A stretch of 64,000 nt of DNA. It comes from Thalassospira mesophila. GTDB lineage: Bacteria; Pseudomonadota; Alphaproteobacteria; Rhodospirillales; Thalassospiraceae. The DNA is taken from positions 164,796-228,795 of the forward strand of contig NZ_JFKA01000006.1 in NCBI RefSeq assembly GCF_002115755.1, given 5' to 3'. Position numbers and translations under genes: made by a program. The notes beneath the pieces were generated by a model. That model saw only the letters and a list, made by a program, of their open reading frames with translations. It made no database searches and was not told the origin of the DNA. Below, piece after piece: positions 54,965 through 64,000 of this stretch; the first letter of the stretch is position 1, and every line of letters starts with the position of its first letter.

Positions 54965-57120
54965 GCAGCATGCAAGATCATGCGGCATAAACCGATTTCA
55001 TCGGCGGCGGAGGGATGATTGTTAATGTCGGTTGCCATGACGACGGTGCCGCTGGCGTGGTGAATGCGACTGATAAAATTCTGCAGCGCTTGCTGATGGC
55101 CCTTTTGCGGGCCGCGGCCCCAAAAGCGCCCTGTTCTGTGGATTGTTTTTTTGCCTGATTGATGGATCGTTAAACGGTGCCAGTCCGTCAGGGTCATGGT
55201 GGTATCGGGTGCTGTGATAATCAGCGTTTCCTTGGCATCCCGTTTTGTGCCGCCTTGGCCATAATGCAGGCTCGCGTGGCTGTTATCGGCAAATCGCATG
55301 TTCCAGATACTGTCGCCGATTGCACGGTCAACCCAGTAACATTGCAGGTCGATCAACGGTGATTTTGCCAGTTTTGAGATAACATCGATAAAATGGCTGA
55401 CTTCGCCAATGGCGCGCCCACCCTGTGCCGGGTGGCGCAGCCAGTGACCGGATGGCAATGGCGACAGGCGGACATGATAGGTGAAATGTTTGGGACCGTC
55501 GGGCAAATGATCCGCAATGGTTTTGGTGAACGGGGCATAGCGGCGATTATGGCCGACCATCAAAATACGATCAGGATGTTTGGCGACGGTTTTTTCCAGT
55601 ATCGCTAATTGCGCAAGGTCAATTGCGAGGGGCTTTTCCACCCACACATGTTTGCCTTGTTCCAGTGCGCGGGTCGCAAGGGTGCAATGACTGTCATGGC
55701 GCGTGGCAATTATGACGGCATCAAGCGCTGCATCATTTAAAACATCCTCGCTATCGCTGGCCGGTATTGCATGCGGGATGCGGCGACAGGCCCCCATTGC
55801 GGCCAGGCCGTTGGGGCTGACAACATAGGAAACTTGCGCATCGGCGATGGATTTCAGCGCGGGTAACAAGGTCGCCCCGGCAAAATTCCCCGCCCCGATA
55901 AGGGCAAGCGTGACCGCTGAGTTTGGGGAGCGCTTTGGCGGTTTTGGGCCTGAAGTCTTTGGCAGAATCGTGTCCGCAGTGTGCGTGTGGCTTTGCAGCA
56001 CGGTGTCATATAAAATAACGGTCGCCAACGGGGCAGTGTCGGTTGATGCCGGATTGTCGGCCTCTTCAAGGGTTATTCTGGCACCAATCAATGCGGACGG
56101 ATTGATGCGGTTATCCGCCATCAGGTCCAGAACCGCCCGCATGTTGCGCTTTATTGTCCAGCGGACATATCCGGCCGGGTAATCCTGCCCGTGCTGTTCG
56201 TAATTGTCATCATATCGACCGGGCCCATAGGATCGCACCTGGCGCAGGGTTATTTCCTTGCGGAACAGCAAATTACGGGTGGCTTGGGGTTTTACATCGC
56301 CAACGCACACAATGGTGGCGCGGTCACGGCACAGGCGTGCTGCTGCGTCAATCAGTGTGCCGTGCCGGTCTGGCGCGCAAATCAAAACCGCATCGCAGCC
56401 GATGTCATGGGTTAGCGCGCCAAGGGTATGATCGGCGACGGCGCTCGCTTCGGTAAAACTGGCGATGGCACCATTTTGGCGTGCCAGATCCTGCCGGGAT
56501 ATTTGGGGGTCAATGGCAATGGTGCGGGCCCCGGCGGCGAGTGCCAGTTGAAGGGCCAACTGGCCGACCAGCCCGCAGCCAATCACGGCGATTGTCATGC
56601 CAATGCCAACGTCACCTTGGCGCAATGCATGCAAGGCGATGCTGGCCAATGTGGTGAAAACGGCATCATCGTCGGCGACACCGGATGGCACAGGGCAGGC
56701 CAGATTTTGTGGAATGATATTCCATTCGGCATGACAGGCATGGTTAATACCACCACAGGCGACCCGCATACCTGGCGTAAAGCCTTGCACATCGGCGCTA
56801 ACGGCAGTGATAATGCCGCAACTGGCATATCCCGCGGCAATCGGGCGGTCCAGCCGGTGCGAAACGGCATTGCGTGTTGCCGTGATGCCGTCCCGACGCA
56901 CTTTATCGATCACCTGCGCGGTTAAATCGGGGCGTTGCCAGGCTTTGGCGATCAGGGGCAGGCGGGTTTCGTGGTTTTGGATGGTTTCGGTGCCCGTGCT
57001 GATCAGGGATCGGGTGGTTTTGACCAGAATGCAACCGGGGCGCAGGACAGGGACAGGGCAATCGGTAACCGATATTCGCTTTTCACCCGGAAACCGTAAC
57101 AAGGCGCGCATGGTCGTCAT
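54946..57120 (-). CDS. Two-domain oxidoreductase: MDR alcohol dehydrogenase + Gfo/Idh/MocA
   Basis: A 724-residue fusion. Residues about 1-370 form a medium-chain dehydrogenase (AAGYASCGIITAVS, Rossmann loop VIGCGLVGQLALQLAL). Residues about 405-720 form a Gfo/Idh/MocA domain (ALIGAGNFAGATLLPAL, then the conserved EKPLA element in VWVEKPLAID and VGHNRRYAP). Such bi-domain proteins are found in exopolysaccharide and lipopolysaccharide loci; the reaction is not established. The nearby wecB-like and GT4 genes support a sugar-nucleotide role. Confidence 0.85.
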   Translation of the reverse strand: MTTMRALLRFPGEKRISVTDCPVPVLRPGCILVKTTRSLISTGTETIQNHETRLPLIAKAWQRPDLTAQVIDKVRRDGITATRNAVSHRLDRPIAAGYASCGIITAVSADVQGFTPGMRVACGGINHACHAEWNIIPQNLACPVPSGVADDDAVFTTLASIALHALRQGDVGIGMTIAVIGCGLVGQLALQLALAAGARTIAIDPQISRQDLARQNGAIASFTEASAVADHTLGALTHDIGCDAVLICAPDRHGTLIDAAARLCRDRATIVCVGDVKPQATRNLLFRKEITLRQVRSYGPGRYDDNYEQHGQDYPAGYVRWTIKRNMRAVLDLMADNRINPSALIGARITLEEADNPASTDTAPLATVILYDTVLQSHTHTADTILPKTSGPKPPKRSPNSAVTLALIGAGNFAGATLLPALKSIADAQVSYVVSPNGLAAMGACRRIPHAIPASDSEDVLNDAALDAVIIATRHDSHCTLATRALEQGKHVWVEKPLAIDLAQLAILEKTVAKHPDRILMVGHNRRYAPFTKTIADHLPDGPKHFTYHVRLSPLPSGHWLRHPAQGGRAIGEVSHFIDVISKLAKSPLIDLQCYWVDRAIGDSIWNMRFADNSHASLHYGQGGTKRDAKETLIITAPDTTMTLTDWHRLTIHQSGKKTIHRTGRFWGRGPQKGHQQALQNFISRIHHASGTVVMATDINNHPSAADEIGLCRMILHAAYGAPA

Positions 57121-57310
57121 TGCTGTCTTTTCTTCCCCGATTTGTACCCGTAGAGGGTGTAATTTTCAGATCGAATTAAACCATACTGCTATGTCGGGGT
57201 CGATCTGTCATTGACGGATGAGCGAACCCTCAGTAGCAACAGCACATAAACTTAAATTTAATGGCCTGTCGCAACGTCGTTGTTGTACCGGCCGCAGCCC
57301 GGAAGTCGCC

Positions 57311-58483
57311 ATGTCCCGCTCATCTGCCGATGCCCCGCCGAAAAAGCGCAAGAAGTTGCTTTTTGTCTGTAGCGAGGACTGGTATTTCGTTTCGCACCGC
57401 ATGGCGCTGGCCCGTGCGGCACAGGTGCGCGGTTGGGAAATTATCGTTGCCTGTCGCGCCAATGAAGCGGCAATCGGCCTTCGCGAAGAAGGTTTTCGGG
57501 TGATTGATCTGAATATCGCGCGTGGCGGATTAAACCCGGTGAAGTCATTGGCAACGGTTTTTTCTTTGTGGCGACTGATGCGGCAAGAAAAACCTGATAT
57601 TGTTGTAAATGTCGCCATTCAGTGCGTTATTCTGTCTGCCCTCGCGGGGTTGCTTGCAGGGGTTTCCCGGTCGGTAAATATGGTCACCGGCTTGGGTTTT
57701 GTTTTTGTTTCTAACGGTCGCAAAGCCCGTATCGTCCGGGCGATTATTTCGGCTGTTTTACGCGTCTATGCCCTTTTCCCGTCGATCAAAGTGATCGTGC
57801 AAAATCATGATGATTACGAATTGATGCGCCAGTTGGGGTTTTCAAAATCCGGACTGTCGTTGATCAAGGGCTCTGGCGTTGATCTGCAAAAATACCTTCC
57901 CGTTTCGGATATGCGGGAAGGTGATAATCCCAAGACAGCAATTTTTGTAGCCCGTATGTTGTGGTCGAAAGGATTGGGCGAGCTTATTGGTGCAGCCCGG
58001 TTGCTTCAGCAAAAAGGGCGTCATTATCGTATTTGGCTGGTGGGGGATGTCGATCTTGCTAACCCCGATAGCGCAAATGTCAGCGATCTGGAGCAATGGC
58101 AAAATGACGGACTGGTGGAATGGCTGGGAAGACGCAGCGATATCCCGGCGCTGTTGACCCAATCCGATTTGGCGATTTTACCATCGTGGCGCGAAGGGTT
58201 GCCGAAATCGCTGTTGGAAGCGGCCGCCTGTGGCCTTGCCATGGTCGCAACCGACGTGCCGGGATGCCGCGAGATTGTGAAGCACGAAGAAACCGGTTTA
58301 CTTGTCCCCATGGGTGATAAACCGGCGTTAGCAGATGCAATTGAAACCCTTATGGAAGACGATGCGTCTCGTCGCCGGTTTGGGCAGCAAGCCCGGAAAA
58401 TGGTTGAGGATGAACTTTGTGACGCGATTGTGGTCGAGAAGACCCTTGCTGTAATAGAGGCGGATCAGTCCTTTAAAAAATGA
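57311..58483 (+). CDS. Group 4 (GT4) glycosyltransferase
   Basis: A 390-residue GT-B glycosyltransferase for surface polysaccharide or glycolipid assembly, cytosolic or membrane-associated. It begins with a positively charged KKRKKLLFVCSEDW; donor-site features are IKGSGVDLQKY, VARMLWSKGLGELI and PSWREGLPKSLLEAAACGLAMVAT (E-x7-E). A hydrophobic stretch near residues 115-140 could anchor it. ATG 57311 follows GGAAG; an in-frame ATG at 57218 adds 31 residues without a ribosome site. Confidence 0.88.
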   Translation: MSRSSADAPPKKRKKLLFVCSEDWYFVSHRMALARAAQVRGWEIIVACRANEAAIGLREEGFRVIDLNIARGGLNPVKSLATVFSLWRLMRQEKPDIVVNVAIQCVILSALAGLLAGVSRSVNMVTGLGFVFVSNGRKARIVRAIISAVLRVYALFPSIKVIVQNHDDYELMRQLGFSKSGLSLIKGSGVDLQKYLPVSDMREGDNPKTAIFVARMLWSKGLGELIGAARLLQQKGRHYRIWLVGDVDLANPDSANVSDLEQWQNDGLVEWLGRRSDIPALLTQSDLAILPSWREGLPKSLLEAAACGLAMVATDVPGCREIVKHEETGLLVPMGDKPALADAIETLMEDDASRRRFGQQARKMVEDELCDAIVVEKTLAVIEADQSFKK

Positions 58484-58602
58484 GATAATTTAACGCCTTT
58501 GATATTGTATACAATATTCAAATGTGAGATATGTGATGTCAGGCAATGAATTGCGGGCTCACAGTTTGGTGTGGCCTCGCACCAACAAAAGGATTTTTGA
58601 TC

Positions 58603-59499
58603 ATGCAGGTAAACTGGACTGGCGTATTTCCCGCTGTCGCAACCCAGATGTTTGAAGATGGTTTTATCGACTATGATATGACCGCCACCCAGATCGAAGC
58701 ATTGATCGATGCCGGTGTTGACGGGCTGGTCATGCTGGGGTCTGTCGGTGAAAACACCGCCCTTGAAATGGACGAGAAAATCGCCGTTCTCAAACTCGCG
58801 GTTGACCTTACCAAGGGCCGTATCCCTGTTCTTTCCGGTGTTGCCGAAACGACCACGGCAGCCGCCATCAAATATGCCCAAAAATGTGAAGATCTGGGTG
58901 CCAATGGCCTGATGCTGCTGCCCGGCATGATTTATACCGCCGATACCCGCGAAAACCTTGAACATTTCCGTGCGGTTGCTGCCAAAACGTCGCTTCCGAT
59001 CATGATCTATAACAACCCGGGGGCCTACCGCGTCGATATTAAACCCGAAGAGTTCAACCAGCTTGCCGATGTTAAAAATCTGGTCGCGATCAAGGAAAGT
59101 TCCGGTGATCCGCGCCGCATTACCGACATTTACAATGCCTGTGGCGACCGTTTCGTTCTGTTTTGCGGCATGGACGATCTTGTGATGGAAACCCAGGTTC
59201 TGGGCGCTGTTGGCTGGATTTCAGGTTTCACCGATGCCTTCCCCAAAGAATCAGTCGGTTTGTGGAAACTGCTTTCTGAAGGTAAATACACTGAAGCCCT
59301 GGCCATTTATCGCTGGTTTGCCCCGGTGCTGCATATGGATGTACATGCCAAGCTGGTTCAGTACATTAAGCTGGCACAGGCCATGACCGGTGTTGGCAAG
59401 GAATATGTGCGCGCCCCGCGTCTGACACTGGTCGGCGAAGAACGCGAAACCATCACTAAAATTATCCAGAAGGCCATCGACACGCGCCCATCAGTGTGA
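58603..59499 (+). CDS. DHDPS-family protein, probable pyrroline-4-hydroxy-2-carboxylate deaminase
   Basis: A 298-residue TIM-barrel lyase. The LGSVGENTAL motif (residues 45-54) replaces GTTGE conservatively; Tyr136 (MIYNNPG) and Schiff-base Lys164 (VAIKESSG) are present. As the first gene before a D-amino-acid oxidoreductase and a hydroxyproline epimerase, it fits the deaminase that turns 1-pyrroline-4-hydroxy-2-carboxylate into 2-oxoglutarate semialdehyde. Assignment rests largely on context; DapA itself is less likely. ATG 58603 gives the family N-terminus. Confidence 0.82.
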   Translation: MQVNWTGVFPAVATQMFEDGFIDYDMTATQIEALIDAGVDGLVMLGSVGENTALEMDEKIAVLKLAVDLTKGRIPVLSGVAETTTAAAIKYAQKCEDLGANGLMLLPGMIYTADTRENLEHFRAVAAKTSLPIMIYNNPGAYRVDIKPEEFNQLADVKNLVAIKESSGDPRRITDIYNACGDRFVLFCGMDDLVMETQVLGAVGWISGFTDAFPKESVGLWKLLSEGKYTEALAIYRWFAPVLHMDVHAKLVQYIKLAQAMTGVGKEYVRAPRLTLVGEERETITKIIQKAIDTRPSV

Positions 59500-59518
59500 T
59501 TGCCTGCATGTAAGTTAT

Positions 59519-59570
59519 TGAAGCCCTGCCGGTATTTTCTTAATGCTAATCATAGTCCGGCGGGGCTTCA
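59519..59570 (+). terminator. Intercistronic hairpin
   Basis: TGAAGCCCTGCCGG pairs with CCGGCGGGGCTTCA (one G-T pair) across a 24-base loop, between the deaminase and oxidoreductase genes. There is no clear T run, so it may be an attenuator or RNA-stability element. Confidence 0.45.
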
Positions 59571-59609
59571 TCTATCGGATTAACCTCCTTGTTTGACGGA
59601 TGAGGTGCC

Positions 59610-60857
59610 ATGTCTGAGCCACAGCACGTTCTTGTCATTGGTGCCGGGATTGTCGGTGTTAATGTCGGCCTTGCCCTGCAAAAACAGGGGTTTGCCGTTA
59701 CATTGGCGGATCGCGGCGAACCGGGGCAAGGCACATCCTTTGGCAATGCCGGGGCCATTGCCGCTACCGAATGTGCGCCCATCTCCATGCCCGGCACGTT
59801 GCGCCATGTTCCCGGCTGGTTGAGGGATCCAAACGGGCCGCTGTCGCTGCGCTTATCCTATCTGCCGTATCTATTGCCGTGGCTGGTGCGTTTTGTTGCA
59901 GCGGGGCGACGGGGGCGGGTTGAAAAAATCGCAACCGAACTGGCTGCACTGCTTCATTGCGCCTGGGATGATTACGATCCCCTGATCCGCGATGCCAAAT
60001 TGCAAGATGCCGTTTTTCGTGATGGTGCGCTGGCGGTTTATCGCAGCAATCAGGGGCGTCGCGCGGCAGACTATTCTATCGATTTGCGCCGTCGTAATGG
60101 CGTTACCCTAACAGATGTTTCCCGCGACCAAATTCACGAGATCGAGCCAGACCTTGCGCCGATTTTCGCCTGTGGTGTGCTGGAAGAAGACTGGGGTCGG
60201 GTTCTGGACCCGTTTAAAATTGTAACCGGTCTTTATCAGCTGTTTCTCGATCGTGGCGGGAAATTCCAGACTGCCGAAATTACCGATTTTGTGTATCGCG
60301 ATGGCCGTCCGCATGCGGCAATTAATCGTGGTGGCGACAACATATCGTTCGACAAGGTCGTAATCTGTTGCGGGGCGTGGTCCAAACATTTGGCCGCGCG
60401 TCTGGGCAACAAGGTGCCGCTCGATACCGAAAGGGGCTATAACACGACCGTGCCCTATCATGGCGTAACGCTTAATCACATGGTGATCAGTGCCGATGAC
60501 AGCATTGTGCTGACCCCGATGGAAATGGGCATCCGGGTTGGTGGGGCGGTTGAGCTGGCCGGGTTAAAAGCCGCCCCGAATTACGACCGTGCCAAAGCTT
60601 TGTTTGCCAAGGGCCAACAGGTGCTGCCAGGGTTGCGTGATGAGGGCGGCACCCAATGGATGGGCTTTCGCCCCTCAATGCCGGATTCCAAACCGGTTAT
60701 TTCCTCAAGCCCACGCCACGACAATGCTTTTTTTGCCTTTGGTCACGGCCATTTGGGCCTGACGATGGCGGCCACAACCGGGCGGTTGCTGGCCGATCTG
60801 GTTGCGGGTAACCCGGCAACCCTCGATCTGACCCCTTATCGCATTAACCGTTTTTAG
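59610..60857 (+). CDS. FAD-dependent D-amino-acid oxidoreductase, probable D-hydroxyproline dehydrogenase
   Basis: A 415-residue DAO-family flavoprotein. The dinucleotide-binding loop VIGAGIVGVNVG starts at residue 9; the C-terminus has the FAD-contact region GHGHLGLTMAATTGRL. It lies between the deaminase and the epimerase gene, so it should oxidise cis-4-hydroxy-D-proline to the pyrroline. DadA-type D-amino-acid dehydrogenase is the alternative. No membrane anchor is apparent. Confidence 0.85.
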   Translation: MSEPQHVLVIGAGIVGVNVGLALQKQGFAVTLADRGEPGQGTSFGNAGAIAATECAPISMPGTLRHVPGWLRDPNGPLSLRLSYLPYLLPWLVRFVAAGRRGRVEKIATELAALLHCAWDDYDPLIRDAKLQDAVFRDGALAVYRSNQGRRAADYSIDLRRRNGVTLTDVSRDQIHEIEPDLAPIFACGVLEEDWGRVLDPFKIVTGLYQLFLDRGGKFQTAEITDFVYRDGRPHAAINRGGDNISFDKVVICCGAWSKHLAARLGNKVPLDTERGYNTTVPYHGVTLNHMVISADDSIVLTPMEMGIRVGGAVELAGLKAAPNYDRAKALFAKGQQVLPGLRDEGGTQWMGFRPSMPDSKPVISSSPRHDNAFFAFGHGHLGLTMAATTGRLLADLVAGNPATLDLTPYRINRF

Positions 60858-60873
60858 GCGGAGCACGCCAGAC

Positions 60874-61875
60874 ATGGCAAAGCACAGTTTCTTTTGTATT
60901 GATGGTCACACATGCGGCAATCCGGTGCGGGTTGTTGCGGGCGGCGGGCCGCGCCTTTCGGGTGCCAATATGCGCGAAAAACGCGCGCATTTTCTCGCGG
61001 AATATGACTGGATCCGTACCGGGCTGATGTTTGAACCTCGCGGGCATGACATTATGTCCGGTTCCATCCTCTATGAACCAACTCGCGATGATTGCGACGT
61101 TGCCATCCTGTTTATTGAAACATCGGGGTGTCTGCCGATGTGCGGGCACGGCACCATTGGTACTGTTACCATGGCGATCGAACAGGGGTTGGTAAAACCA
61201 AAAACGCCGGGTGTCTTGCGGCTTGATACCCCCGCCGGACTGGTCATTGCGCACTATAGCCAGGTTGGCGAATATGTTGAAAATGTCCGCCTGACCAACG
61301 TTCCGTCGTTTCTTTATAAAGAAGGGATCGAAGTTGATTGTCCCGATCTCGGGCCGATCCGGGTTGATGTGGCCTATGGTGGCAATTTCTACGCCATTGT
61401 TGAACCACAGGAAAACTTCCGCGATATGGCCGATTTCACGGTGGGGGACTTTCAGTGCATCAGCCCCGAACTCCGCCGCCGCCTCAATGATATTGAAACC
61501 TTCATCCATCCGCTGCATCCCGAGATTAACGGGCTGTCTCATATCCAGTGGACGGGGGTGCCAACTCAACCCAACAGCACACACCGCAATGCTGTGTTTT
61601 ACGGTGACAAGGGTATCGACCGTTCGCCTTGCGGAACGGGCACATCGGCCCGTCTGGCACAGCTTGCCGCGCAGGGGCGCTTGCCAGACGATGGCAAAAT
61701 TATCCACGAAAGCATCATTGGTTCGCAGTTTGAAGCTTTTGTCGTTGAACACACAATGGTCGGGGATTACCCGGCGATTGTACCCTCCGTTGGTGGCTGG
61801 GCGCGTATTCACGGGTTCAACACTATCTTTATCGATGACCGCGATCCCTACGCGCATGGTTTCATCGTCAAATAG
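60874..61875 (+). CDS. 4-hydroxyproline 2-epimerase (proline racemase family)
   Basis: A 333-residue proline-racemase-fold enzyme with both catalytic thiols: Cys90 (PMCGHGTIG) and Cys253 (SPCGTGTSA). The Cys/Cys pair is that of racemases and epimerases. It inverts trans-4-hydroxy-L-proline to cis-4-hydroxy-D-proline. Sixteen bases separate it from the oxidoreductase gene, and the context gives hydroxyproline rather than proline as substrate. Confidence 0.9.
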   Translation: MAKHSFFCIDGHTCGNPVRVVAGGGPRLSGANMREKRAHFLAEYDWIRTGLMFEPRGHDIMSGSILYEPTRDDCDVAILFIETSGCLPMCGHGTIGTVTMAIEQGLVKPKTPGVLRLDTPAGLVIAHYSQVGEYVENVRLTNVPSFLYKEGIEVDCPDLGPIRVDVAYGGNFYAIVEPQENFRDMADFTVGDFQCISPELRRRLNDIETFIHPLHPEINGLSHIQWTGVPTQPNSTHRNAVFYGDKGIDRSPCGTGTSARLAQLAAQGRLPDDGKIIHESIIGSQFEAFVVEHTMVGDYPAIVPSVGGWARIHGFNTIFIDDRDPYAHGFIVK

Positions 61876-62023
61876 CCAGGAACAGGGATTATTTGTCACC
61901 GCGGTCGGCTTAAACCGGTAATTTTATTGCCACATACCAGTCCCGCCGTTATGACTATTCCCAAGGAAGGCCACTGCGCGGTCTTCCATCTTGGCCAAGG
62001 CAATAAGATAGATACAAAACAAC

Positions 62024-62704
62024 ATGGTTGCATCCCCCCGCTTTACCCGACGGACGATAACCGACCAGGTTACCGAAGATCTGCGCGAACGTATTTTGTC
62101 CGGTGATTTTCTGGCGGGAACGCAATTGCGGCAGGATGCCATTGCAACCGAATATAATGTATCGCGGATCCCGGTGCGCGAGGCCCTGCAACGGTTGGAT
62201 GCCGAAGGGCTGGTCACGTTCCAGCCGCATAAAGGGGCCATTGTCGCGCAACTCTCGCTTGACGAAATTGAAGAATTGTTTGAAGTGCGGCGTTTGCTGG
62301 AATGTGAATTGCTGCGCCATTCGGTACCACGCCTCAGCGCGGACGATATTCGTGCGGCCACCGAAATTCTTGATATTTATGATGATGCCTTGCGTGCCGG
62401 TGATATTGCCCGCTGGGGGGATTTGAACCGCCAGTTCCATGAACGGCTGTATCAGGCCTCCAATCGCCCCAAAACACTCGAAATTGTTCGTACCATCGGC
62501 AACAACACTGTGCGCTTCACCCGCGCCCAACTCGCCCTTTCCGGGGCGACAGAGCAGGCAGAGCGTGAACATCACGACATTCTCGATGCCTGCCGTGCCG
62601 GGAATGTGGCGCTCGCGGTTTCATTACTCGATCAGCACATTTCTGATTCTTGCAAAAGCCTGATCGAATGTCTGCGTGTCGCCCGTGCCGGGAACGACGC
62701 CTGA
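62024..62704 (+). CDS. GntR-family regulator (FCD domain)
   Basis: A 226-residue regulator: winged helix (residues about 10-75; LRQDAIATEYNVSRIPVREALQRLDAEG) and FCD effector domain (RRLLECELLRHSV, DLNRQFHERLYQASN). It follows the epimerase and converges on the trans-3-hydroxyproline dehydratase gene. It is the probable local repressor responding to hydroxyproline or a breakdown product. Confidence 0.88.
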   Translation: MVASPRFTRRTITDQVTEDLRERILSGDFLAGTQLRQDAIATEYNVSRIPVREALQRLDAEGLVTFQPHKGAIVAQLSLDEIEELFEVRRLLECELLRHSVPRLSADDIRAATEILDIYDDALRAGDIARWGDLNRQFHERLYQASNRPKTLEIVRTIGNNTVRFTRAQLALSGATEQAEREHHDILDACRAGNVALAVSLLDQHISDSCKSLIECLRVARAGNDA

Positions 62705-62744
62705 ATTCCAGGGATAGCAAACGGCAATGATGCGGGGGTGGGTT

Positions 62745-63785
62745 CTATCGGACTCGAAATCCCTTGCCAATTTCGTCGCCCTCATCCAGCCAAAACCGGC
62801 TTTGCCCACTATAATGGGCGATGCCGCTCACCCGGGCGATAACGGCATCAAAATCGCCGCACCTGGTAACGGCTTCTATTTCGCCGGTAAATTGCGACCT
62901 GATCACACTTTCAAACATGCGGGGCTGATGTTGGCCAGTTTGCCCCTTGGCAAATTGTGCGGCCAGTCTGGCGCTCACCCCGGACCCGGTCGGACTACGA
63001 TCGACCTGATTTTCCGCAAACACACAAATATTGGCTGTTGCTGTGTGAATGTCGGCGTCGTTCCCGTCGGTTAATATGACGCCATATAAAAAAGCAAGGT
63101 CGTCATGATCAGGATGATGCAACTTTACGGCCTTATTCACCGCGTCACAGATTTGCCCGGCAATATCAACCATATCGCGGACGTTCGATTGTCGAACCGA
63201 CAGATTAAACTGACCTGCGTCAGCCAAGGCATAAAACGCCCCGCCATAGGCGACGTCGCACGTGAAGGGTTGTCCATTGCTCAGGCTTAACTGGTAATCC
63301 CGACCAAACAAAAACGACGGGACGGAAGAAAAGCTGACATTCCCCGTGCGCCCGTTCGTCACTTCAACCTCGGTTCGAACCAGCCCGCATGGGCATTCAA
63401 TATTAACCACGGTGACGGGTTCAACGGCCTTGACCAGCCCGTAATCCACAGCATAACGACCAAGGGCAATCATGGCATGGCCGCACATGGTGGAATAGCC
63501 CTCATTATGCAAGAACAGTACCGCAAGATCGGCGTCAGGCAGGCTAGGTTCCACAAGCAAGGCGCCATACATGTCGGCATGTCCGCGCGGCTCGAACATC
63601 AAAAACTGCCGCAAATGGTCAAGATGTTCGCGAACGTAACGCCGTTTGGCCAGAATATCATTGCCCAATACGGGCGGAAGTCCGCCGGTAATAATCCGCA
63701 ATGGCTCGCCGCCGGTATGCATATCAATGATATCAACCGGGTTCTGCTGGCCGGGGAAAAACAAAGTCTCAGGGCAATCAGGCAT
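62745..63785 (-). CDS. trans-3-hydroxy-L-proline dehydratase (proline racemase family)
   Basis: A 346-residue enzyme of the proline-racemase fold. The first catalytic Cys101 (TMCGHAMIA) is kept, but the second position is Thr266 (RSPTGSGVSARLA) instead of Cys. Cys/Thr is the signature of trans-3-hydroxy-L-proline dehydratases, which make 1-pyrroline-2-carboxylate rather than racemise. The matching pyrroline-2-carboxylate reductase is not in the window. A GGAGA site precedes the ATG. It converges on the GntR gene with a 40-base gap. Confidence 0.88.
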   Translation of the reverse strand: MPDCPETLFFPGQQNPVDIIDMHTGGEPLRIITGGLPPVLGNDILAKRRYVREHLDHLRQFLMFEPRGHADMYGALLVEPSLPDADLAVLFLHNEGYSTMCGHAMIALGRYAVDYGLVKAVEPVTVVNIECPCGLVRTEVEVTNGRTGNVSFSSVPSFLFGRDYQLSLSNGQPFTCDVAYGGAFYALADAGQFNLSVRQSNVRDMVDIAGQICDAVNKAVKLHHPDHDDLAFLYGVILTDGNDADIHTATANICVFAENQVDRSPTGSGVSARLAAQFAKGQTGQHQPRMFESVIRSQFTGEIEAVTRCGDFDAVIARVSGIAHYSGQSRFWLDEGDEIGKGFRVR

Positions 63786-63913
63786 AAGGGCCGTCTCCGA
63801 TAAAGGAACAGGGCAGGGCGGGAAGGCCGCAATGGAAAAGCAGTTCTTATTTGTAATCTATGGCGCAAAAGACGTCAGGCAAAATTTCCACCATCAAGGC
63901 CCTTGAAGGGGTC

Positions 63914-63928
63914 ATATGTGGCGCATAT
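63914..63928. promoter_or_regulatory. Palindrome upstream of the dehydratase gene
   Basis: ATATG and CATAT arms flank TGGCG, about 130 bases upstream of the minus-strand start. This is a possible operator for the nearby GntR regulator. The rest of the window's end (63786-64000) shows no gene. Confidence 0.25.
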
Positions 63929-64000
63929 ATGGATTTGAACGCTAAATTTTTGCGTCGTTACATTTTTTGCCTTTTTTCTACAAAAAGGTGTTTACAGGTT

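Overview
The window is bacterial chromosome of moderate GC content (about 54% by eye). It is densely coded, with no rRNA, tRNA, insertion sequence, prophage or CRISPR array that I could see. Gene content points to a heterotrophic denitrifying alphaproteobacterium: TRAP transporters, pseudoazurin plus copper nitrite reductase, PreTA pyrimidine reduction, and an alphaproteobacterial-type ornithine decarboxylase with a structured leader. A Thalassospira-like member of the Rhodospirillales is my best guess, as inference only.

Layout. (1) 27-11351 is a sugar-acid catabolism cluster: aldose epimerase, IlvD/Edd dehydratase, GntR regulator, two DHDPS-fold enzymes (one is KdgD), an SMP-30 lactonase, a DctPQM TRAP transporter and uronate dehydrogenase. 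It fits oxidative breakdown of galacturonate/glucuronate to 2-oxoglutarate semialdehyde. A TTACAAG-type half-site recurs in its intergenic regions. (2) 11450-14814 is a denitrification block: nnrR-like regulator divergent from pazS-nirK-nirV, with a near-perfect TTG-N8-CAA box between them. (3) 14821-18539 is a Fur-box-controlled fhuC-fhuD-fhuB hydroxamate-siderophore importer, followed by a second SMP-30 lactonase. (4) 19910-29558 is mixed: two lipoproteins sharing an unrecognised four-cysteine domain (one also carries YbaY-like and MliC-like domains), GNAT, ornithine decarboxylase, a DUF3830 protein, HicAB, a U32 peptidase-family protein, an AGCS symporter and a universal stress protein.

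(5) 30296-47379 is a nearly complete reductive pyrimidine degradation locus: preT, preA, an M20 amidohydrolase, a beta-alanine-type aminotransferase, malonate/methylmalonate semialdehyde dehydrogenase, a nitrilase-family beta-ureidopropionase, an ABC importer and dihydropyrimidinase. It is interrupted by an extracellular solute-binding protein, a BrnTA module and a RutR-like TetR regulator. Sites resembling the RutR operator lie before preT and between the regulator and the aminotransferase. (6) 47578-58483 holds a RES/Xre toxin-antitoxin pair, gabD, a small hypothetical gene, wecB-like epimerase, glpK, an AEC carrier, a two-domain oxidoreductase and a GT4 glycosyltransferase. (7) 58603-63785 is a hydroxyproline catabolism cluster with a Cys/Cys 4-hydroxyproline epimerase and a Cys/Thr trans-3-hydroxyproline dehydratase.

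Most of the window serves carbon and nitrogen scavenging (pectin acids, pyrimidines, hydroxyproline). Several routes converge on 2-oxoglutarate semialdehyde or malonate semialdehyde. The least explained item is the four-cysteine lipoprotein domain shared by the genes at 19910 and 23833.
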